From: Bact-08 sp964533215
GTDB lineage: Bacteria; Bacteroidota; Bacteroidia; Bacteroidales; UBA932
Length of the DNA: 64,000 bases
Assembly (NCBI GenBank): GCA_964533215.1
Contig: CAZHLJ010000002.1
Location: forward strand, 124,001 to 188,000
Reading direction: 5' to 3'
Numbering within the stretch: position 1 is the stretch's first letter; the number at the start of each line of letters is the position of its first letter. Shown here in pieces: positions 32,794 to 41,574 of this stretch. Below the pieces are notes generated by a model, which was given only the letters and a program-made list of their open reading frames with translations, had not been told where the DNA came from and did no database searches. The position numbers and the translations under genes are program-made.

Positions 32794-35700
32794 ATGAAAG
32801 AGTATCTGGCAGTATTGTCAAGGAAAAGAACGGAAGTTCTATGGGTGTTGTCACTTTTTTTTGCAATATTCTCATTCCTGGAATTTTCCTCCTCAGATTC
32901 CATGGACAGGGAGGTTGCGAAACTTGAACATAGGATTCAGGACAGACAGGCGGTGCTTCAGGATTATGTGAACCGGGCGATTGAGATGCCCGATTCTGTA
33001 TTCCTATCTTTCAAGGACTTCCCTGAAGATATGGTTATCTACAGGTATTACAATGACACTCTCCAGTCATGGCTCAACCAGCTTCCAATTGCCAATGACG
33101 AGATTGATTTCTTTCCATTCGGATACCAGATCAATCATCTTAATAGCGTTACCAATATGCCGCTTGCTTATGTGAACGAAGTTGAGCAGTATATGAGTCT
33201 TGGTTCGGCCTGGTATATTGTAAACCTGCACAAAAAGGGTAACATGAGATTGGTTGCAGCCCTTTTGGTGCAGACTGATTATCCGACTGAGAACAATCTT
33301 CTGAAAAGTGAGATTAACCCAAAGTTCAAGCTTGGAAGGCAATTTTCAATAGTACCTGTCACTTTTGACGAGTCTTATGTAATTCATGGAAAGAATGGAG
33401 GAGTCCTCTTTTCTGTACTTAAGGACTTGCCTAATAAAAGCAGTAGCTCAGGTGCTTTGCTTAGATGGTTGGCGATATTGTTTGTAATTACAGCTCTCTT
33501 TTCTAACCTGCATAAAAACAGAGGTATAAAAGAGTTTCTGTTTCTTCTGGGAGGTCTGGTTGTTATCCGGTTTGTTGCAATCTACCAGTCAGGACAACTA
33601 CAGTCAGAACTGGATATTTTCTCTCCAAATCTATATGCAGATTTTGGCTTGTTCAACTCTCTTGCTGATCTGCTTGTGAACAATCTTCTTATATTCTTGA
33701 TCCTGGTTGCCCTTTTTATGATAAGAAAAAGCCTGGCACTAAAAATCAGGAAATCCGGTTATAGGCAAAGACGAATCTTAAAGATCATATTTATCCTGAT
33801 CCCGATACTGCTTATTCCATATATACATATAAGCCTAAGGTCTATTATACTGAATTCAAATATAGTTCTGGAATTGTATAAAATTGAGGAGATAAATATA
33901 TATTCCATACTGGTATATATTTCCTATGGATTCTTATTCCTCGCTCTTCTTTTCTCCTTTCAGCTTCTCAGGCCTGTTTTTAGGAACTGGCAGAAAATAT
34001 CATTCCTGGAAACTAGAAACCTCTTGATATTTATTGCGGCCATATCTGTCTATTCAATGATAACGGTAAGTGTTTACGGTTACCAGAAGGAGTTCAATAA
34101 AAACAGGGTGCTTACAACAAAAATGTCGGTGGAGAGAGACCTTAACATGGAGCTTTTGCTTAGGGAGGCAGAGATGAAAATTGCCGCTGACCCTATACTG
34201 CAATTGATGGTTCATGCAGAAGGAGAGGAAGAGTATGTGAAAGAGTATATAAACAGACATCTCACTGAGAACTATTTCTGGAGCATCCTGCAAAGGTACG
34301 ATCTTAGGATCACTGTATGCCGAAACGATCAGTTGCTGAATTTCAATGACGGCTCTGAGCCAACCCCCTGCAATAACTATTTTGCAGAAGAGATTTCAAG
34401 ATATGGTATACCTCTTACAGACAATTCCAGGTTCTTTTTTATGAACAATTTCAAGGGGAAGGTTAGTTATCTTGGACTTTTCTCTTACCCTGGTTTCGGA
34501 GGAGACTCAAGACTCTATATTGAACTGGATTCTAAGTTCCTTAAGGAAACCATAGGATATCCTCAGGCTCTTCTGAGCCACATCCAGATGGATAATTTTA
34601 ATGTTCCGGCCAGCTATTCTTATGGTAAATATTTGAATAATAGACTAGTAACATACGGAGGGGAGTTTAATTATCCAATAGTTGCTTCAGATGATTCAAA
34701 AATGGGTTACTATACGGAAAAAAAAGATGGGTATATTCATTTTACCAACAGAATCTCTTCTGAGAATATGATTGTAATAAGCAGACCGGAGAGAAGCATA
34801 TTTCACTATTTTATAACGCTTTCTTACATAATGCTTTTCTACTCTTTGTTGATTATGGGGCTGCTAAGGTTCCGCAACAAGGGGCTATTATACCAATTGC
34901 CAAAGAATTCATTCAGATGGAAAATCACATCTCTGCTACTATCATCACTTGTTGTAGCTCTTGTATTTATGGGGGCAGGAAGCATTTGGTTCTCTATAAA
35001 TTATTTCAATGAAAATAACAGGACTCAGATGGAGGAAAAAATGAACTCTGTTCAGTCCACCCTTTCTGATTACAGCAAGTATGTAACAAAGTACAAAGAC
35101 ACTCGATTCAACAATCTTCGGCTGCTGGAGTCAATGAATCGTCTTTCAAACAATGCTCAGATAGACATAAATGTATATGGGGCTGATGGGATTCTAATAA
35201 GAACCACTCAAACAGAGATATTTGATAGATTTATTCAAGGTAAAAGGATCAATCCATTGGCTTATGACGAAATAGCACGCAATAACAAAAAGCAGTTTGT
35301 GAACAAGGAGACAATTGCGGGTCTTACCTATTCTTCTCTGTATGCTCCGCTTTACAACCAGAACGGCACTTTGATTGCAATTGCCAACATCCCGTATTTC
35401 TCAAGGCAATCTGGATTAAGGAGTGAGGCTTCCAATATAATTGCAACAATAATCAATATATATCTTCTTTTGCTTCTTGCTGCTGTTTTTGGGGGAATAA
35501 TGCTTTCCAACTCCCTTTCAAAACCTTTGGTGGAGATCAGCAAAAAAATGGAGCTTCTGGATATCTCTCAAAAGCCTGAACATATTGACTATCATAATAA
35601 AGATGAGCTTGGAATACTTGTAGCAGCATATAACAAGATGGTTGATGATCTGGAGGAGAGCACAAAAGAGTTGGCTCAGGGAGAGAGGGAGCAGGCATGG

Positions 35701-36363
35701 AGGGAGATGGCCAGACAAATTGCTCATGAGATAAAGAACCCTCTTACTCCAATGAGACTAAGCATTCAGCATCTTGTAAGGCTCAAACAGCAAGGAATCA
35801 AGGATTGGCCAAATAAGTTTGATGCATTGGCCAACTCACTTATAGAGCAGATAGACATACTTTCCGATGCTGCAGGTGAGTTCTCAAGTTTTTCGAGATT
35901 CTATTCTGAGGATCTTTCCAGAATTGAACTGAACAATCTTATAAGAGAACAGATAATACTTTTCAATACGAGGGACAATATAAATATATCCTTCGTCAGT
36001 GAGAACAAGGAAGCCTATATTATGGCCAGGAAGACCCAACTTACCAGAGTTCTTGTAAACCTTCTTTCAAATGCGGTTCAGGCAGTTGAAAACCAGAAAG
36101 AGGGAAATATTATCATCTCTCTCTTATTGTCGGACAGCGACTACAAGATCTCCATTGAAGATGATGGTACCGGTGTGCCGGAGAACCTTACGAACAGGCT
36201 TTTCAAACCAAACTTCACAACCAAGAGTGGAGGTACAGGACTTGGGCTTGCAATATGCAGAAGCGTAATGGAGCAAAGCCAAGGCAGCATCAGGTATGAT
36301 GTGTCGGAAAAACTTGGTGGAGCTAGCTTTACTATCTCCATCCCCAAACAGTTGAATGGCTGA
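32794..36363 (+). CDS. Very large NtrY-like membrane sensor histidine kinase
   Basis: The 1189-residue kinase has about ten predicted membrane helices. One is near residues 15-32. A cluster of six (about 223-430) follows a periplasmic domain of about 190 residues. A second extracytoplasmic region is closed by two helices near 680-745, and a third (about 745-890) leads to the last helix. A HAMP-like linker precedes the HisKA helix IAHEIKNPLTPMRLSIQHL (His 978) and the HATPase (LVNLLSNAVQAVEN, EDDGTGVPE, TKSGGTGLGLAI). The GTG at 32767 lies inside rlmH; ATG 32794 is preferred. NtrY resemblance and the nearby sigma-54 regulator suggest a pair. The stimulus is unknown. Confidence 0.9.
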   Translation: MKEYLAVLSRKRTEVLWVLSLFFAIFSFLEFSSSDSMDREVAKLEHRIQDRQAVLQDYVNRAIEMPDSVFLSFKDFPEDMVIYRYYNDTLQSWLNQLPIANDEIDFFPFGYQINHLNSVTNMPLAYVNEVEQYMSLGSAWYIVNLHKKGNMRLVAALLVQTDYPTENNLLKSEINPKFKLGRQFSIVPVTFDESYVIHGKNGGVLFSVLKDLPNKSSSSGALLRWLAILFVITALFSNLHKNRGIKEFLFLLGGLVVIRFVAIYQSGQLQSELDIFSPNLYADFGLFNSLADLLVNNLLIFLILVALFMIRKSLALKIRKSGYRQRRILKIIFILIPILLIPYIHISLRSIILNSNIVLELYKIEEINIYSILVYISYGFLFLALLFSFQLLRPVFRNWQKISFLETRNLLIFIAAISVYSMITVSVYGYQKEFNKNRVLTTKMSVERDLNMELLLREAEMKIAADPILQLMVHAEGEEEYVKEYINRHLTENYFWSILQRYDLRITVCRNDQLLNFNDGSEPTPCNNYFAEEISRYGIPLTDNSRFFFMNNFKGKVSYLGLFSYPGFGGDSRLYIELDSKFLKETIGYPQALLSHIQMDNFNVPASYSYGKYLNNRLVTYGGEFNYPIVASDDSKMGYYTEKKDGYIHFTNRISSENMIVISRPERSIFHYFITLSYIMLFYSLLIMGLLRFRNKGLLYQLPKNSFRWKITSLLLSSLVVALVFMGAGSIWFSINYFNENNRTQMEEKMNSVQSTLSDYSKYVTKYKDTRFNNLRLLESMNRLSNNAQIDINVYGADGILIRTTQTEIFDRFIQGKRINPLAYDEIARNNKKQFVNKETIAGLTYSSLYAPLYNQNGTLIAIANIPYFSRQSGLRSEASNIIATIINIYLLLLLAAVFGGIMLSNSLSKPLVEISKKMELLDISQKPEHIDYHNKDELGILVAAYNKMVDDLEESTKELAQGEREQAWREMARQIAHEIKNPLTPMRLSIQHLVRLKQQGIKDWPNKFDALANSLIEQIDILSDAAGEFSSFSRFYSEDLSRIELNNLIREQIILFNTRDNINISFVSENKEAYIMARKTQLTRVLVNLLSNAVQAVENQKEGNIIISLLLSDSDYKISIEDDGTGVPENLTNRLFKPNFTTKSGGTGLGLAICRSVMEQSQGSIRYDVSEKLGGASFTISIPKQLNG

Positions 36364-36364
36364 T

Positions 36365-37672
36365 CTATTTCTGACGTAGGAATATCTGAATTGGCGCACC
36401 CGAAAAGTCAAAGTGCTTGCGTAGTTTGTTTTCCAGAAACCTTTTATAATCGTCTCTCACATACTGAGGCAAATTGCAGAAAAATGCAAATGAGGGAGAA
36501 GGTGTGGGGAGTTGGGTTATATATTTGATTTTAACATATTTCCCTTTGATTGCAGGCGGAGGATAGTTCTCAATCTCCGGCAGCATTGCCTCGTTCAGTT
36601 TTGAAGTCGAGATTTTACGGGATCTGTTCTCATACACCTTAGCTGCAGCTTCAAGCACATCCAGGATTCTCTGCTTGTTCAATACAGAGGTGAAAACTAT
36701 TGGCAAGTCAGTGAAAGGTGCAATCCTCTGGGTTATTTCCTGAGTCCTCTCCTTCATTGTATTCGAATCCTTTCCTTCGACAGTGTCCCATTTATTCACC
36801 ACAATCACACATCCCTTCTTGTTTTTGATAATAAGGTTGAAGATAGACATGTCCTGAGCCTCAATTCCTATTGAAGCATCAACCATCATGATGCAGACAT
36901 CTGAGTTTTCAATTGCCCTTACCGAACGCATTACCGAGTAAAACTCAAGATCTTCCTTTACCTTAGCCCGCTTTCTCAAACCGGCAGTATCCACAAGCAT
37001 GAATTCGTGTCCGAATTTATTGTAATAGGTAGATATGGAATCTCTTGTGGTGCCGGCAACCGGTGTAACGATATTTCTGTCTTCACCAAGCAGGGCATTT
37101 GTAAGAGAGGATTTTCCAACATTAGGTTTCCCTACGATTGTAATATGCGGCAATTCTGCTCTTTTATCAAACTTATCATCTTCAGGAAGAAGTTCAAGAA
37201 CCTTGTCAAGAAGGTCTCCAGTTCCACCACCACTTGCAGAAGATATTGCAAATGGTTCTCCTAGGCCTAAGGCGTTGAACTGGTGGACTTCATAGTACCG
37301 GTCTCCGGTATCTACTTTGTTCGCAACCATAACTACAGGTTTCTTGCTTCTCCTCAGGATGTCAGCAATAATGGCATCGAAATCCGTAATGCCAGTGCCT
37401 ATTTCACACATGAACATCACGACATCTGCCTCTTCGATTGCGAGAAGAACTTGCTTGCGGATCTCTTCCTCAAAAACATCTTCTGAATTTACAGAATAAC
37501 CTCCTGTATCAATAACGGAAAATTCTCTTCCGTTCCAGTCACATCTGCCATAGTGACGGTCACGGGTCACCCCTGCCACTTCGTCCACTATTGCTTGTCT
37601 CATTCCAACCAAACGGTTGAAGAGCGTTGATTTGCCCACATTGGGGCGGCCTACAATTGCTACTATACTCAT
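36365..37672 (-). CDS. der: Double-domain ribosome-assembly GTPase Der (EngA)
   Basis: Der helps 50S subunit maturation. The 435-residue protein has two G domains (GRPNVGKSTLFN near residue 8; GKPNVGKSSLTN near residue 180) with matching DTGGY and DTAGL switches and two NK-D motifs (ANKVD, VNKWD), followed by a KH-like C-terminal domain. A -7 element lies seven bases before the ATG. Its 3' end is convergent with the kinase gene with a one-base gap. nadE lies 48 bases upstream on the same strand. Confidence 0.97.
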   Translation of the reverse strand: MSIVAIVGRPNVGKSTLFNRLVGMRQAIVDEVAGVTRDRHYGRCDWNGREFSVIDTGGYSVNSEDVFEEEIRKQVLLAIEEADVVMFMCEIGTGITDFDAIIADILRRSKKPVVMVANKVDTGDRYYEVHQFNALGLGEPFAISSASGGGTGDLLDKVLELLPEDDKFDKRAELPHITIVGKPNVGKSSLTNALLGEDRNIVTPVAGTTRDSISTYYNKFGHEFMLVDTAGLRKRAKVKEDLEFYSVMRSVRAIENSDVCIMMVDASIGIEAQDMSIFNLIIKNKKGCVIVVNKWDTVEGKDSNTMKERTQEITQRIAPFTDLPIVFTSVLNKQRILDVLEAAAKVYENRSRKISTSKLNEAMLPEIENYPPPAIKGKYVKIKYITQLPTPSPSFAFFCNLPQYVRDDYKRFLENKLRKHFDFSGAPIQIFLRQK

Positions 37673-37679
37673 ACGGCGG

Positions 37680-37687
37680 CAAAGGTA
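37680..37687 (-). promoter_or_regulatory. -7 element directly before der
   Basis: The minus strand reads TACCTTTG, seven bases before the ATG, so the leader would be only about 0-2 bases. No -33 TTTG. Confidence 0.45.
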
Positions 37688-37720
37688 ACTAAAATTTCGT
37701 GGAACTGCGATCCCTTACGA

Positions 37721-38560
37721 TTAAATCGTTATGCACTTGTTTTGTGGCAGAAGCGGATGACTCCCAACCTGAATCATAGGAGGAAGCTGATGAACCTTAA
37801 ATGAAGATGCTTTCATAAGCTGTTGCACTTTTTCCAGAATTGCAGCATCAGTGCCGGATCTAAGCAACTCTTCGGGGCTTATTCCCTTCTCGTGGATTGA
37901 AAATAGGATAGGATCAAGCACATCATATTGTGGCAAAGTGTCACTATCTTTCTGCCCGATGCTTAATTCAGCAGAGGGCTCTTTTGTAAGAATGGAATCG
38001 GGTATCACATGGCTTATGCTGTTGATATAGTATGACAGATTATATACATCAACTTTATAAATGTCCGCAATGACCATCAGAGCTCCGGAAAGGTCTCCGT
38101 AAAGCGTACCGTATCCCATGGCAATTTCGCTTTTATTTGAAGTGTTCAATACCAGAGCATCGTTTTGATTTGAATATGCCATAAGAAGGTTACCGCGGAT
38201 CCTCGCCTGAATGTTCTCCACGGTAAGCCTTTTTGGTTCAGCTTTAAATACACTTTCGAGTTCTTTGATGAATCTGTGAAAAATTGCCTCAATAGGTACA
38301 ATGTCATATTTTATTTCCAGATTGTCTGCAAGCTCAACGGCATCAGTCACTGAGTGCATTGTGGAGAAAGGGGATGGCATTATCAGTCCATGGACATTTT
38401 CTTTTCCAAGAGCTTCAACAGCCAAAGCTGCTACCAGAGAGGAATCTATTCCTCCCGAAAGTCCGATAACACTTTTCTTTTTGCAGCTATTCTCAAAGAA
38501 TTTGCGAATAGCTTCTACAACTCTATCGAACAATACCTCTTCAGTAATATTTGTAAGCAT
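37721..38560 (-). CDS. nadE: NAD synthetase domain without the glutaminase domain
   Basis: The 279-residue enzyme ligates ammonia to deamido-NAD. It has the N-type ATP pyrophosphatase loop GLSGGIDSSLVAALA and the substrate segments ENIQARIRGNLLMAYSNQ and LNTSNKSEIAMGYGTLYGD. These match the synthetase half of glutamine-dependent NadE, but the ~270-residue nitrilase-like glutaminase domain is absent, and no separate one is next to the gene. It is therefore predicted to use free ammonia or a glutaminase in trans. The gene starts four bases after prs, which supplies PRPP for the same pathway. Confidence 0.93.
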   Translation of the reverse strand: MLTNITEEVLFDRVVEAIRKFFENSCKKKSVIGLSGGIDSSLVAALAVEALGKENVHGLIMPSPFSTMHSVTDAVELADNLEIKYDIVPIEAIFHRFIKELESVFKAEPKRLTVENIQARIRGNLLMAYSNQNDALVLNTSNKSEIAMGYGTLYGDLSGALMVIADIYKVDVYNLSYYINSISHVIPDSILTKEPSAELSIGQKDSDTLPQYDVLDPILFSIHEKGISPEELLRSGTDAAILEKVQQLMKASSFKVHQLPPMIQVGSHPLLPQNKCITI

Positions 38561-38564
38561 TTGT

Positions 38565-39515
38565 TTAGAATACGAAACTTGTGCTGATTGATTTATAGTT
38601 ATATACCTTGTCTATTACATCTGCAAAAATTTCAGCAACAGACAAAACCTTAATCTTGCTTCTGTCTATGTTAGGATCTGTGCTCAAAGGAATAGTATCT
38701 GAAATGATTACTTCCTTTAACTGCGATTTGGCAATCCTTTCATATGCAGGACCGGAGAGAACGGCATGAGTGGCTAGAGCCCTCACGCTGAGAGCACCTC
38801 TTTCCATGAGCATATCCGCTGCTTTTGCAATAGTACCTGCGGTATCAATCATGTCGTCAATAATTACGATATTCTTGCCTTCAACATCTCCTATTGCAGT
38901 CATCGAACCGACAACATTGGCTTTTTCTCTGGATTTGTGACATATAATAAGCGGGCATCCAAGAATCCTTGAGTATGCGTTTGCCCTTTTGGCCCCACCC
39001 ATGTCAGGAGCGGCAATGGACATATTTTCCAGTTTCAGTTCACGAAGGTATGGAAGGAAGATGGAACTGGCATATATATGGTCAACAGGAAAGTCAAAGA
39101 ACCCCTGAATCTGGTCTGCATGAAGATCTGCAGTCATTACTCTGTCGCAACCGGCTGCGGCAAGAAGATTGGCAACCAATTTTGCTCCAATCGGAACCCT
39201 TGGCCTGTCTTTTCTATCCTGACGAGCCCATCCAAAGTATGGGATGATAGCGTTCACCTTATATGCTGATGCTCTGCGGGCAGCATCAATCATTAATAGC
39301 AGTTCAAACATATTTTCTACAGGTGGGAAAGTAGATTGAACGATAAATACAGTAGCACCTCTGACACTTTCTTCAAAAGCAGGTTGGAACTCTCCGTCGC
39401 TGAATACTGTAACTGTGGATTTTCCAAGTTCAAGATTGAGAGATGCCGCTATCTTTTCGGCTAAGTACCTGGAATTACGACAAGAGAAAATTTGAATCTT
39501 ATGTTGATGGTCCAT
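38565..39515 (-). CDS. prs: Ribose-phosphate pyrophosphokinase
   Basis: Prs makes PRPP from ribose 5-phosphate and ATP for purine, pyrimidine, histidine and NAD synthesis. The 316-residue class I enzyme shows FSDGEFQPAFEESVRG, ARQDRKDRPRVPIGAKLVAN, the metal-binding TADLHADQIQGFF and the PRPP-binding loop IIDDMIDTAGTI. It begins 14 bases after engB and precedes nadE by four bases, so engB-prs-nadE look like one transcription unit. Confidence 0.96.
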   Translation of the reverse strand: MDHQHKIQIFSCRNSRYLAEKIAASLNLELGKSTVTVFSDGEFQPAFEESVRGATVFIVQSTFPPVENMFELLLMIDAARRASAYKVNAIIPYFGWARQDRKDRPRVPIGAKLVANLLAAAGCDRVMTADLHADQIQGFFDFPVDHIYASSIFLPYLRELKLENMSIAAPDMGGAKRANAYSRILGCPLIICHKSREKANVVGSMTAIGDVEGKNIVIIDDMIDTAGTIAKAADMLMERGALSVRALATHAVLSGPAYERIAKSQLKEVIISDTIPLSTDPNIDRSKIKVLSVAEIFADVIDKVYNYKSISTSFVF

Positions 39516-39529
39516 GATTATGATATGTT

Positions 39530-40120
39530 TTATTTTAAAAGGGTTTCAATATAGTTTAAAATTTCTTCCCGACCCTGACCTGTTTCGGTAGAGCTAAGGA
39601 AAACAGGAGGAAGCTCTTCCCAATACTCAAGCAAAGTATTACAGTTTTTTCTTACCTGGCTTTCCAAGGCAAATGCTCCGCGCTTGTCACATTTTGTGAA
39701 AATAATAGAAAAAGGGACTCCGGCTTCTCCGAGTTCCATAAGAAAATTAAGGTCAATTTTCTGAATGTCATGTCTGGAATCCAGCAGGACAAACAGATTC
39801 ATAAGCTCTGCAGAGCCATTTATATAGCCACGTATAATATCTCCGAGATCTTCCCTTAACTGCTTTGGGAGCTTTGCATATCCATAACCAGGCAGATCTA
39901 CAAGATACCACGATTCGTTAACCATGAAATGGTTTATCAGCTGTGTCTTGCCAGGCTTGGAAGAGGTGTGGGCTAGCTGCCCTTGCCGGCATAAAGCATT
40001 TATAAGAGATGATTTCCCTACATTGGATCTGCCTATGAAAGCAAATTCCGGTAGTCGTACTTTTGGCCTGTCTTCTACAAAACGACTGCTTCCGGAGAAT
40101 ATAGCTTGATTGATTTTCAT
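39530..40120 (-). CDS. engB: Ribosome-assembly GTPase EngB (YsxC)
   Basis: The 196-residue GTPase is needed for large-subunit assembly. It has G1 GRSNVGKSSLIN, the switch region SSKPGKTQLINHF, G3 DLPGYGYAKLP, G4 FTKCDKRG and a G5-like LSSTETGQG. Start ATG at 40120 gives a normal N-terminus. A minus-strand -7 element (TACCTTTG) lies 17 bases upstream in the spacer shared with xseA. Confidence 0.96.
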   Translation of the reverse strand: MKINQAIFSGSSRFVEDRPKVRLPEFAFIGRSNVGKSSLINALCRQGQLAHTSSKPGKTQLINHFMVNESWYLVDLPGYGYAKLPKQLREDLGDIIRGYINGSAELMNLFVLLDSRHDIQKIDLNFLMELGEAGVPFSIIFTKCDKRGAFALESQVRKNCNTLLEYWEELPPVFLSSTETGQGREEILNYIETLLK

Positions 40121-40137
40121 AAAAAAATTCTGCGGCG

Positions 40138-40145
40138 CAAAGGTA
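40138..40145 (-). promoter_or_regulatory. -7 element for engB
   Basis: The minus strand reads TACCTTTG, 17 bases before the engB ATG. No -33 TTTG seen. Confidence 0.42.
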
Positions 40146-40157
40146 CAATATTATGCG

Positions 40158-40165
40158 TATATTTG
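40158..40165 (+). promoter_or_regulatory. -7 element for xseA
   Basis: TATATTTG lies 27 bases before the xseA ATG and is divergent from the engB element. No -33 TTTG seen. Confidence 0.42.
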
Positions 40166-40192
40166 TATTGATAGTTTTATAAAAATAGGAAA

Positions 40193-41389
40193 ATGGGAAT
40201 TGTGGAGCAGATAACCCTTTGTCAGTTACAAGAGCAGATAAAGAATTCTGTAGAGAGAAATCATAGTGGAAGATATTGGATAAGAGCAGAAATAAGTGAA
40301 ATAAAAAACCACTCAGCCGGGCACTGCTATATGGATCTTGTGGATAAACCCTCTGAAGGAGGTGCAATTACTGCAAAAGCACAGGCAATAATTTGGGCAG
40401 GCTCGTACCGACTTCTGAGACCCTATTTTGAGACAACAACCGGACAATCCCTCACGAGAGGAATGCATATTCTTGTGAATGTTCAGGTACAGTATTCAAC
40501 TGTTTATGGGCTAAGCCTGATAGTAATGGACATAGATCCCTCCTTCACTATAGGGGAACAGGAGCTGGAGCGTCAGAAAACAATTGCCAGGCTTAAAAGC
40601 GAAGGAATGTTCGAAATGAATACAACCCTTGAATTTCCGGCACTTCCTAAAAGGTTGGCAATCATATCGTCAGAACAGGCTGCCGGTTACAGGGATTTCT
40701 ATAATCAACTTCATGATAACGAATATGGTTTTAAATTCCGGACTGAACTTTTCTCTGCTCCTATGCAAGGTCAGACAGCTCCTCAGGGAATAATAGAAGC
40801 AATGGATAAAGTGGCAGGAAGAATTGATGAGTTTGATCTTTTGCTTATACTCAGGGGTGGAGGATCAGCCCAGGATCTTACTTGTTTCGATGATTATGAT
40901 CTAGCAACGAATATTGCCCAGTTTCCGATTCCGGTAATCACAGGTATAGGGCATGATCACGACTATCATGTTTCTGATATGGTTGCTAATACATCAGTGA
41001 AGACACCTACTGCTCTTGCAGATTATATAGTAGATATTTTCATTAGGGAAGACCAGCAGATTGTTTTTTTATCAAGGAGACTTTCGCTATCTTTACATAC
41101 AAGAGTGATGAAAGTGTCAAATGATTTAAAATCAATTGCTAATAGAGTGCTTAATGCATATGGTGCGCAATTGAAAGCCAATATTTACAATCTTAAGATT
41201 CTTGAACAGAGGGTGATATCTGCAGATCCTCTGGCTCTTGTCACAAAAGGATACGCTGTGGTGATAAGGGATGGAAAAAAAATATTAAACACCGGGCAGG
41301 TGGAAGAGGGGGATCACATAAAGATAGTTATGGTGGGAGGCGCTCTTAATTGTACAGTCAATACAAAAGAAAATGAAAAAAGAGATTAA
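40193..41389 (+). CDS. xseA: Exodeoxyribonuclease VII large subunit
   Basis: The large subunit of the single-strand-specific exonuclease. The 398-residue protein begins with an OB-fold (residues 5-105: YWIRAEISEIKNHSAGHCYM), followed by the catalytic region with LILRGGGSAQDLTCFDDYDLA and TGIGHDHDYHVSDMVAN, both family signatures, and a coiled-coil C-terminus. Its length is slightly below the 440-450 residues of E. coli. It overlaps xseB by 17 bases and lies upstream of the glycogen genes. Confidence 0.95.
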   Translation: MGIVEQITLCQLQEQIKNSVERNHSGRYWIRAEISEIKNHSAGHCYMDLVDKPSEGGAITAKAQAIIWAGSYRLLRPYFETTTGQSLTRGMHILVNVQVQYSTVYGLSLIVMDIDPSFTIGEQELERQKTIARLKSEGMFEMNTTLEFPALPKRLAIISSEQAAGYRDFYNQLHDNEYGFKFRTELFSAPMQGQTAPQGIIEAMDKVAGRIDEFDLLLILRGGGSAQDLTCFDDYDLATNIAQFPIPVITGIGHDHDYHVSDMVANTSVKTPTALADYIVDIFIREDQQIVFLSRRLSLSLHTRVMKVSNDLKSIANRVLNAYGAQLKANIYNLKILEQRVISADPLALVTKGYAVVIRDGKKILNTGQVEEGDHIKIVMVGGALNCTVNTKENEKRD

Positions 41390-41573
41390 AAAGGATAAAT
41401 CTTATCAGGAAGCTCTTCAGGAGTTACAGGAATTAGTTGCAAAAATTGAGAACCCTGATTCCAATCTTGAGACAATATCTCAGGATGTCCGTAAAGCACT
41501 TGATCTGGTGAAATATTGTCAGTTACAACTCCGCTCCTATGAAGAGGATATAGAGAAACTAACAGGCCAGTAA
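41373..41573 (+). CDS. xseB: Exodeoxyribonuclease VII small subunit
   Basis: This is a 66-residue helical protein that binds the large subunit. The segment SYQEALQELQELVAKIENPD is the XseB signature and the rest is a helical hairpin rich in Glu and Leu. Its start lies inside the last codons of xseA in another frame, so translation is coupled. The branching-enzyme gene starts one base after its stop codon. Confidence 0.9.
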   Translation: MKKEIKKDKSYQEALQELQELVAKIENPDSNLETISQDVRKALDLVKYCQLQLRSYEEDIEKLTGQ

Positions 41574-41574
41574 T

